A program made the position numbers and the translations under genes. Below are positions 41,247 through 47,490 of a DNA stretch of 64,000 bases, piece by piece. Where the stretch lies: assembly GCF_902825155.1 (NCBI RefSeq), contig NZ_CADEAG010000003.1:124001-188000 (forward strand), written 5' to 3'. The notes beneath the pieces are model-generated. The model was not told the origin of the DNA. It ran no database searches and saw nothing but the letters and a program-made list of their open reading frames with translations. Source of the stretch: Bartonella taylorii 8TBB. Its GTDB lineage: Bacteria > Pseudomonadota > Alphaproteobacteria > Rhizobiales > Rhizobiaceae. Every line of letters starts with the position of its first letter. Position 1 is the stretch's first letter.

Positions 41247-42914
41247 ATGAGTCATTCACAAGAAAAACCAGTATCGTTCTCTTGGTTTACAAGAACAACA
41301 AAGAAATATATCTATTATGTCATCGAACTCAGTTGCGTTGCTGTTGTTTTGCGTTTGCTGGGCTTGGTGAATCCTTTTATTTTTCAAGCGATTATCGACC
41401 GTATTCTCCCTTTTCAGCGTATTGAAAGTCTCTATGCTATCGTTGTCTTGATGGTTGCTATCATGCTGTTTAGCACAGCTCTTAGCACTCTATCTGGCTA
41501 CTTAGGTGCCTATTTAGCCAATCGGCTTACGCTAGAATTTGGACGGCGCATTTACACCCATCTTTTAAGCCTCTCCTTGTCTGTGTTACGTCATTGGAAA
41601 GTGGGGGAACTGTTTTCGCGTATTGGAGAGGTTGATACGATTCGCGGGTTTCTAACAGGAACCATCGCCACAACTGTGCTAAATGTTCTCTTTGCCATTA
41701 TTTATATTGCTGCACTCTTTTCCATTAGTCCAAAACTTACCTTCATTGTCCTTATCATTTTACCTTTACAAATGGGTTCTTTAGCGCTAGTCGGTCCCTT
41801 CTTGCGCCGCCAATTACGCCGTGCTTTCACTCTGCAAGCTGTCCATAAATCGCGCCTCATTGAAAGTTTTACCAATCTTGAAGCCATAAAAGCACACGTA
41901 AAAGAATCTGCTCATACGATACGCATGCAAGAAACTCTAGCCCGTAGTTTAGATCAAAGCCTTACAACCAGTAAATTGCATCTTCTCAATGGAGCTATGA
42001 GCCATATTTTTGGTGATCTTTTCACTATTTTTATTATCTTTTTTGGTGCTCAGGCAGTTCTTCAAAACCAAATTACGCTAGGGCAACTTATTGCCTTTCA
42101 TCTCCTCGCTGGCAATGTTTCTGGTCCTATCTTAAGCCTTGCATCCCTATGGGAAGAATGGCAGCATTTGAAAATCTCTCGTCTTCGTTTGGGCGATATT
42201 CTTAACTCCCCTCCAGAATGGGAAGAAGAAAAGCCGCCTCTTCAACTCAGCGCTCCTCCTCATCTTGAAGCCAACGATCTCTGTTTTTCTTATGGAGATA
42301 AGTCCATTATCAATCATCTTGATGTCTGTTTACAACCTGGGCAACCGATTATGTTACTTGGTCCTTCAGGGTGCGGAAAAACAACCTTGGCGAAGCTTCT
42401 TTGTGGACTCTACCCCCCAACAAGCGGAAAGATATTGATTAACGCCCAACCTTTACAGAATTTTGATGTCCGTAGCGTACGTGAAACAATCGCATATTTC
42501 CCCCAAAATCCTTGCCTTTTTTCCGGAACCATTCTTGAGAATATGCTTCTTGCCAAACCAGATGCTACTAAAGATGAAATCGATGCTGCACTATATGTTA
42601 GTGCTTGCCATGATTTGATTGCTCAATTGCCTCTAGGACTCAATACTCAAGTAGGAGAGCAAGGTGGTTTTTTATCAGGTGGTCAGCGCCAACGCTTGGC
42701 TTTAGCTTGTTTCTTTCTGATAAACCCAAGCCTTCTTATTTTGGATGAACCTACTTCCGCATTGGATGACACTGTCAGTGCACAAATTGTTGAGCATTTA
42801 TATAAACTTTCACAAGAACGTATCGTTCTTGTTATTACCCACAAAAGTGATCTCTTTCCTCAGCACGCAACCGTCTTAAACTTTACTGATTTGGAGGCAA
42901 AAAATGGCAGATAA
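41247..42914 (+). CDS. Type I secretion ABC transporter (HlyB-like, without N-terminal peptidase domain)
   Basis: This 555-residue half-transporter has a six-helix membrane domain (about residues 25-300) and an ATPase domain with Walker A GPSGCGKTT (about 372-380), signature LSGGQRQRLALA and Walker B LLILDEPTSALD. It belongs to the HlyB/PrtD exporter group. It starts directly with the membrane domain, so it has neither the C39 peptidase that cuts double-glycine leaders nor the C39-like docking domain of HlyB. It overlaps the adaptor gene by 11 bases. No strong ribosome site precedes the ATG. Confidence 0.9.
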   Translation: MSHSQEKPVSFSWFTRTTKKYIYYVIELSCVAVVLRLLGLVNPFIFQAIIDRILPFQRIESLYAIVVLMVAIMLFSTALSTLSGYLGAYLANRLTLEFGRRIYTHLLSLSLSVLRHWKVGELFSRIGEVDTIRGFLTGTIATTVLNVLFAIIYIAALFSISPKLTFIVLIILPLQMGSLALVGPFLRRQLRRAFTLQAVHKSRLIESFTNLEAIKAHVKESAHTIRMQETLARSLDQSLTTSKLHLLNGAMSHIFGDLFTIFIIFFGAQAVLQNQITLGQLIAFHLLAGNVSGPILSLASLWEEWQHLKISRLRLGDILNSPPEWEEEKPPLQLSAPPHLEANDLCFSYGDKSIINHLDVCLQPGQPIMLLGPSGCGKTTLAKLLCGLYPPTSGKILINAQPLQNFDVRSVRETIAYFPQNPCLFSGTILENMLLAKPDATKDEIDAALYVSACHDLIAQLPLGLNTQVGEQGGFLSGGQRQRLALACFFLINPSLLILDEPTSALDDTVSAQIVEHLYKLSQERIVLVITHKSDLFPQHATVLNFTDLEAKNGR

Positions 42915-44229
42915 AGCTCCCTATTTGCGCCCTTTGTCACCAACGCTTCATATGGTGGTTGCTGTTTTGGTCACCTTATTTCTCTTTATTGTGATCGGCA
43001 GCTTTATCGCAAAAACAGAGATTGTTGCACGGGGGCAAGGAAGTGTTATTCCCACCGCTTACGTTCAGCTGGTCCAAGCGCAAAATACAGGACGCATTGA
43101 GAAAATCCTTGTAAAAGAAGGGCAATTTGTTCATCAAGGTGATCTCCTTATTCAATTAGATCCCCGTGAAGCTCTCAATGAGCGCGCACGGGTTCAAGCC
43201 GATATCGCGCAACAAACTCTTCAAGCACAAATTGCAAAAGCTATTTTAACAGCTTTGCATGAAAGTGATCCTTTGGATAAAGATTTTGTGACCAAAGGGC
43301 TTGCCTATCTGCCAGTTCCTCCTTCTGGCAATAAGACTGCAAAAATAGAAGGGGAAAAACTCATTAGCGCTACCCTTCAATCTCTCCAAGATAAATTAAG
43401 AGCGCTAAAAGCACAAGCAGACCGCGTCGAGCGCAGCGGTGCAACACAACATGCGCAATTAGATAGGTTAGAAGATGATCGTCAATTAAGCCAAGGAAAA
43501 TTAAAAGCTGCAAAAAGCCTGATGGAAACAAAAGTCATTAGCCAAGCCGTTTATTTAGAGCGTTTACATGACTTTAAAAATGTCGAGCATGAAATTTTAA
43601 CCAATCAAAGACGTTTGGAAGAAAATGCCGCCGAAATAAACACCTTACGCCAACAACGGCAAAGTCTCATCTCCGATGAAATCGCCCGCTATCGCCAACT
43701 CTCGCGTGAAACAGAACTGAATCTTCAAAGATTAAAAGCAAAGCTTGATAGCACTCAATACCATCTTGACCACTTATCACTTTATGCACCTGTTGATGGA
43801 CGTATCGATGATTTAAGTATCCATACTTTGGGCGGCTTTGTAGAAGCTGGTAAAACGCTCATGCGTATTGTCCCTGGTACAGGCGGTCTCATTGTTGAAG
43901 CGTTTTTTGATAATCGAGATATTGGTTTTTTAGAAAAGGGCCAACGTGCTTACATCAAGTTTTCTGCCTTTCCGCCTGAACGTTTCGGTGTTATCCACGG
44001 TACAGTCGTTAATGTAGGCGCGACAGCGCGCTATAATAAAGAAATTAATGGTGTCTACGCTGTTTTAATCAAAATTGACCAAGATCACATCACTTTGAAT
44101 AACAAACAACTTAAATTTATCCCTGGTATGACTGTGACAACGGATGTCATTACCTCAAAACGACGTCTCATTTCTTATTTCTTTGAACCTATTACCAAAG
44201 TTTTAGAACAGTCCCTAAAGGAAAGATAA
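42904..44229 (+). CDS. Type I secretion membrane-fusion protein (HlyD family)
   Basis: This 441-residue adaptor spans the periplasm between the ABC exporter and an outer-membrane TolC-type channel. It has a cytoplasmic N-terminus, one transmembrane helix (about 18-40), a lipoyl half-motif (GRIEKILVKEGQFVHQGDLLIQLD), a long coiled-coil hairpin (about 95-300), the second lipoyl half (APVDGRIDDLSIHTLGGFVEAGKTLMRIVP) and a beta-barrel with the conserved end GMTVTTDVITSKRRLISYFFEPI. Complete for the family. The stop overlaps the start of the acyltransferase-like gene (TAATG). No tolC is in the window. Confidence 0.93.
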   Translation: MADKAPYLRPLSPTLHMVVAVLVTLFLFIVIGSFIAKTEIVARGQGSVIPTAYVQLVQAQNTGRIEKILVKEGQFVHQGDLLIQLDPREALNERARVQADIAQQTLQAQIAKAILTALHESDPLDKDFVTKGLAYLPVPPSGNKTAKIEGEKLISATLQSLQDKLRALKAQADRVERSGATQHAQLDRLEDDRQLSQGKLKAAKSLMETKVISQAVYLERLHDFKNVEHEILTNQRRLEENAAEINTLRQQRQSLISDEIARYRQLSRETELNLQRLKAKLDSTQYHLDHLSLYAPVDGRIDDLSIHTLGGFVEAGKTLMRIVPGTGGLIVEAFFDNRDIGFLEKGQRAYIKFSAFPPERFGVIHGTVVNVGATARYNKEINGVYAVLIKIDQDHITLNNKQLKFIPGMTVTTDVITSKRRLISYFFEPITKVLEQSLKER

Positions 44230-44693
44230 TGTCTGTAAATGAAAATCCTTCACCATCACTCATAGATCCTCTTACAGCATTAGGAGCTATGGTTGTTTTA
44301 ATGCTTACATCTCCCTTATACCGCCGCTGGCGAATCTGGGATATAGACCGAAATTTAGGTCCAGCTTTACAGACTGGGCAATACAAGCTCTATAAAAATG
44401 AACGTGGAGAATTTTGCGCCTTTATCACTTGGGCTTTTTTAGATGAAAAAAATCATCAATCTATGCTTGAAAAGGGAGAATTTTTACCCGATGCCAATTG
44501 GCAGAATGGAAAATACGTATGGTTTATTGATTGTGTAGCACCCTATGGCCATACTGCTCATATTGTACGCGATATGCAACGAAATATATTTCCTAATCAG
44601 CGTTATTGTTATGCTGTCCGGCGTAATAAAGAGGGTGGAATACGAAAAATTGCACGCTGGTGTTGTTACAGCGCACAAAATCCAGCCAAATAG
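44229..44693 (+). CDS. HlyC-like toxin-activating acyltransferase, catalytic histidine replaced
   Basis: This 154-residue protein aligns along its length with HlyC, the enzyme that acylates lysines of RTX toxins from acyl-ACP. Shared points are SPLYRRW (HlyC SPLHRNW), the segment LGPALQTGQYKLYKNERGEF, FITWAFLDE and the block VWFIDCVAPYGH (HlyC KWFIDWIAPFGD). The catalytic aspartate is kept (D101) but the catalytic histidine is tyrosine (Y31, codon TAC). It may be inactive, altered in chemistry, or a binding protein. It is the third gene of the exporter operon, so its substrate may be the glycine-zipper protein, which has several lysines. Confidence 0.8.
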   Translation: MSVNENPSPSLIDPLTALGAMVVLMLTSPLYRRWRIWDIDRNLGPALQTGQYKLYKNERGEFCAFITWAFLDEKNHQSMLEKGEFLPDANWQNGKYVWFIDCVAPYGHTAHIVRDMQRNIFPNQRYCYAVRRNKEGGIRKIARWCCYSAQNPAK

Positions 44694-44987
44694 TTTTTTT
44701 CTAAAGCAAGTGCGCATAAATCATTTAAGCCCGATCTCTTATAGAAAAGAATCTTTTAAAAGAGCTCTTTAAGCGATAGCTATAGTAAAAGAGAACCTTA
44801 CCATATTTAGAGATAACCCGCTACAAATGGGTATTTTTCAGCTTACCAGACTTGCTATGAATAGCAACAGATTGTTAAAGGGGTTAATCCACACTCAAGC
44901 TAAACTTTAATTAACTAATTTCACTAGAATTGGCTGGGGTACCTGAATTCGAATCTAAATTTAATTGCAATAAGATATTGATTTTAT
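44694..44987. other. Gap with a tRNA fragment between the secretion operon and the regulator
   Basis: About 290 bases without a gene. A palindromic AAAGAGCTCTTT near 44758-44771 might end the secretion operon, but no T-run follows. A tRNA-Gln 3' fragment lies at 44931-44956. Confidence 0.5.
44931..44956 (-). other. 3' fragment of a tRNA-Gln gene, possible attachment-site remnant
   Basis: On the minus strand the sequence reads AGATTCGAATTCAG then GTACCCCAGCCA: a T-loop (TTCGAAT) followed by the acceptor 3' strand and CCA. TACCCCA plus discriminator G is the acceptor end of bacterial tRNA-Gln (5' strand TGGGGTA). The rest of the tRNA is absent; upstream sequence shows no anticodon arm. Such 3' ends are typical attachment sites left by integration into tRNA genes. 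Confidence 0.65.
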
Positions 44988-45418
44988 TTATATTTTTTTA
45001 AAGTTAGGGACCATATAATTAGGTTCGGGAATAGGATTTTCACACTTTCCTTTACAAAGCGCATTCTTTTTGCCAGCTTTCTCTAATAATTTTTTTAATA
45101 GTTCTAAATCTTCTTGTGAAATAATGTTTATCAGTCTAGAAAACATACCAACAGCTTCACATCTGAAAGTATCAGAAGGCTTTATACTGAAACTTTTGCG
45201 ACAAGCATCCGACTCTCTTCTCAAAATTTCTGCTACCTCTTGATCTAAAGCATAGAGTTCAATTATCTTTTCCTCCAGTCCTACAGGAACAGACTTTTTG
45301 CCAATCTCGACAGAAGATAAAAATGCTACAGATATATCTAATTTTTTAGCCATATCTAAAAGGCGTTCTGAATGATCAATGCGAAGTTGCGTAAGGTTTT
45401 ACCAAATGGTGTTGGCAT
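44988..45418 (-). pseudogene. XRE-family regulator broken by a one-base frameshift
   Basis: The frame from ATG 45418 reads MPTPFGKTLRN and then runs off into a stop. The next frame picks up without a gap as LRIDHSERLLDMAKKLDIS and continues through AFLSSVEIGKKSVP to a 121-residue open frame ending at 44988. Joined, they make a normal helix-turn-helix regulator of about 143 residues. One base appears lost near 45384-45388 (CGCAACTTCGC where CGCAAnCTTCGC is expected). The shorter frame from ATG 45353 keeps the recognition helix but lacks the first helices, so it is probably non-functional. Its place between the secretion operon and the toxin-antitoxin pair suggests it once controlled one of them. 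Confidence 0.7.
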
Positions 45419-45550
45419 CTAAAAATCCTATTAAAAAAGAAGCTCTCACGTGATTCTAGCAGAAATTCTTAGGTTTTGGTTAGCTCCTTTTAAAAATTGA
45501 CTTCCTCCCTCCTTAATACACAAGGTTGTATGGCATGACGGATAAATCTC

Positions 45551-45598
45551 TTGACATAAGCTTGCAATGTAGTACATTGTAGTACAATTAAATAGGAG
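45551..45598 (+). promoter_or_regulatory. Promoter and tandem operators of the dinJ-yafQ operon
   Basis: TTGACA (45551-45556) and TACATT (45573-45578) form a promoter with a 16-base spacer. Two overlapping odd-centred palindromes, CAATGTAGTACATTG (45565-45579) and CATTGTAGTACAATT (45575-45589), cover the -10 region; both share the core TGTAGTACA. They are likely binding sites for the antitoxin. AGGAG at 45594-45598 is the ribosome site. Confidence 0.7.
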
Positions 45599-45606
45599 AT
45601 TTAGTA

Positions 45607-45888
45607 ATGGGGAAAATTCAAGCCCGCATACCTGATGAAGTTCAAGAAATTGCAAGTGCAGTTATTAAGTCCACAGGATTGACTGTATCGGATGCAGTGC
45701 GCATGTTTATGACCCGCATTGCTAGAGATAGAGCATTACCGCTTGATCTATTCCAGCCAAATCCGGAAACATTACAAGCTATCGATGATGCCGAAATGGG
45801 ACGCGTTGAACGTACATCATTAGACGGCTTAAGGACCATGATACGCGCAGATAGAACTGAAGTGCGTAAATCTGAAAAGCAAACCTAA
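45607..45888 (+). CDS. dinJ: RelB/DinJ-family antitoxin
   Basis: This 93-residue antitoxin begins with a ribbon-helix-helix DNA-binding domain (KIQARIPDEVQEIASAVIKSTGLTVSDAVRMFMTRIA, residues 3-39) typical of DinJ. The C-terminal half wraps the toxin and is charged. It should bind YafQ and repress its own operon through the tandem palindromes upstream. It starts eight bases after AGGAG and ends seven bases before yafQ. Confidence 0.93.
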   Translation: MGKIQARIPDEVQEIASAVIKSTGLTVSDAVRMFMTRIARDRALPLDLFQPNPETLQAIDDAEMGRVERTSLDGLRTMIRADRTEVRKSEKQT

Positions 45889-45895
45889 GCTTGTT

Positions 45896-46177
45896 ATGAG
45901 AGAAATTGTCTATACGCATTCATTCCGCCGCGACCTTAAACGTGAAAGCAAAGGCAGATATGCTAATGCACTAGAGGAGGATTTGCTGCTTGTGATCAAA
46001 GCGTTAGCGGAGAATGAACCGCTAAAGGCGCATTGGAGAGATCATGCACTAACAGGTCAGTGGCGCAATTGTCGTGATTGTCACATAAAACCGGATTTAG
46101 TTTTGATCTATCGAAAGCCAGATGCAAAAACACTAGAGCTTTTACGACTTGGTTCCCATTCTGAACTGCGTTTATAA
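45896..46177 (+). CDS. yafQ: YafQ-family mRNA interferase toxin
   Basis: YafQ is a ribosome-dependent RNase that cuts mRNA. This 93-residue protein has the RelE-like fold; the residues needed for catalysis appear kept: histidines in HWRDHALTGQW and NCRDCHIKPDLVLIY with its aspartate, and the C-terminal histidine in LGSHSELRL. It follows its antitoxin with a seven-base gap. Adjacent to a mobile or domesticated particle cluster, it may stabilise the region. Confidence 0.92.
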   Translation: MREIVYTHSFRRDLKRESKGRYANALEEDLLLVIKALAENEPLKAHWRDHALTGQWRNCRDCHIKPDLVLIYRKPDAKTLELLRLGSHSELRL

Positions 46178-46237
46178 TTGGATTTCCAATTCATAGTGAA
46201 AGGAATTTTACGAAATTTTTTCTTTTATGACAGTTGT

Positions 46238-46456
46238 TCAGTTCTTTGAGAACCATTGTTTTAAATGGGCGAAAACATTGTCTAGCGCATCCATGAGGCG
46301 TGCAAAATCAAGGATCAACAAAAAAAGAAAAAATGCACCCCACTTCATCAAGCGAGACATCATTTTCACGCTTTGGTAGGTGATGATCATTTCCTGAAGC
46401 ATCTCTTTTTCTGTATCCGAAAGCTCTATGTGTTTTTCAGTTTTTTTTCTGGACAT
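46238..46456 (-). CDS. Small single-helix membrane protein at the end of the lysis genes (holin candidate)
   Basis: This 72-residue protein has a charged N-terminus of about 35 residues, one transmembrane helix (about 37-55, LMKWGAFFLFLLILDFARL) and an amphipathic tail ending in basic residues. I take the ATG at 46456; the frame extends to a GTG at 46480. It overlaps the o-spanin stop by about 20 bases. Its place with spanins and endolysin suggests a holin or holin regulator, but there is no family match I can name. Confidence 0.55.
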   Translation of the reverse strand: MSRKKTEKHIELSDTEKEMLQEMIITYQSVKMMSRLMKWGAFFLFLLILDFARLMDALDNVFAHLKQWFSKN

Positions 46457-46655
46457 GTTGCCACCCACACAAGTACTCACCCTGCTTGTTATGCTTCAAG
46501 ATCTCTCTTGCTAAGTTTGAGCTAATGGTGTTCAGATCTTGTCGGCTTAAATAAATAGGTAACCAACCAACACAAGAAGAGCTATATTTATTTGTCGCGC
46601 AACCAATCAGAGAGAGCAGCACGCACATCAGCATCACTTTTTTGATTAACTTCAC
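46437..46655 (-). CDS. Outer-membrane spanin lipoprotein (Rz1-like)
   Basis: This 72-residue protein has a basic N-terminus, a hydrophobic segment and the lipobox LIGC, with cysteine at about residue 18. The mature part is short. It starts inside the i-spanin frame (overlap 68 bases, another frame), the classic Rz/Rz1 arrangement. The GTG at 46655 has GAGG upstream; a TTG four codons earlier is also possible. With the i-spanin it would link and fuse inner and outer membranes at lysis. Confidence 0.68.
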   Translation of the reverse strand: MKLIKKVMLMCVLLSLIGCATNKYSSSCVGWLPIYLSRQDLNTISSNLAREILKHNKQGEYLCGWQHVQKKN

Positions 46656-46815
46656 TTTCCACCTCAAGCCGTGTTGTGGCTGCTTTTAAAGCTTTTTCTG
46701 TTTGCTTTTGTTGCTCTGCTTTTTTCCCAAGAGTAAAAGCTTTTGCTAAGGCAATAAAAAAAGCGGCTAAAGCCGCACCTGTTACCATCAAGTTTCTTTT
46801 CATCCATAAGATCAT
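46588..46815 (-). CDS. Inner-membrane spanin (Rz-like)
   Basis: This 75-residue protein has an N-terminal transmembrane helix (about 9-28) and then a charged coiled-coil region (KKAEQQKQTEKALKAATTRLE). Its start overlaps the endolysin stop (ATGA). The o-spanin gene begins within it in a different frame. Anchor plus coiled coil plus embedded lipoprotein gene is the signature of two-component spanins. Confidence 0.68.
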   Translation of the reverse strand: MILWMKRNLMVTGAALAAFFIALAKAFTLGKKAEQQKQTEKALKAATTRLEVESEVNQKSDADVRAALSDWLRDK

Positions 46816-47477
46816 AGGCGGTGCTCCTGAAAGCGTTTAGCAACAAAGAAAATGCCAGTACATGCCGCTAAAACCATAATGGTTGCCAAAGCCCATTGGA
46901 TTGGTCCATTGCCCGCTAAAAACCCACCAAGACCTGAGAAAGAACCAATAATCGGTGCCAATGCTTCTGCTTTGAGAAACCCTGTTGGTTGTTTCGTTTC
47001 TACTGTTTGATAATTGGAGGAAACATAAGCCCCTTTAGCCCATAGCCCTGCCTCTGCGACACGCCGGTGTACGAGACCTTGCAAACGTTTTCCACCCGCT
47101 TTGGTCCATTTCTGCAATTCAAAGGGAACAGCCTCATAATCACCCTGATTAAGTTTTTTAAGCAATGTAGAGTTTTAGAAAGCTGTTATACCCACATTAT
47201 AACAAAAGGAAACAAGAGCACCAAACTGTTCATCGCTTAAATTCACACAAGTCGCTTCTTCTACCGCTCCCTCATATTGCTGCAAATCTGCTAAAAGCAT
47301 GGTTTCAGCTTTTTTTTCTGTAATCACCATACCCTCAACAACTGTTGGTTTACCAGATTTTTGCGTATGACCATAACCAATGGTCCACACGCCAGAAGCA
47401 TCTTGATAAGCCTGCAAGCGCAAACCTTCCCACTTTTTTAAACAGTATAAACAGTCTTTACTTATTTTCCGTGCCAT
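46812..47477 (-). pseudogene. GH24 endolysin with C-terminal membrane segment, interrupted by an in-frame TAA
   Basis: The frame encodes a T4-lysozyme-type muramidase. The catalytic triad E-x8-D-x5-T is intact (E17, D26, T32 in EGLRLQAYQDASGVWTIGYGHT split here as EGLRLQAYQD and ASGVWTIGYGHT). After GALVSFCYNVGITAF a TAA at 47175-47177 replaces what should be a lysine codon; the same frame continues without gap as NSTLLKKLNQGDYEAVP and QKWTKAGGKRLQGLVHRR, the normal second half of the domain, then a C-terminal region with a hydrophobic helix (ALATIMVLAACTGIFFVA). Without the stop the protein would have 221 residues. Truncation at 100 residues should destroy the fold unless the stop is read through. 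Confidence 0.82.
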
Positions 47478-47490
47478 TGTTCAATTCACC

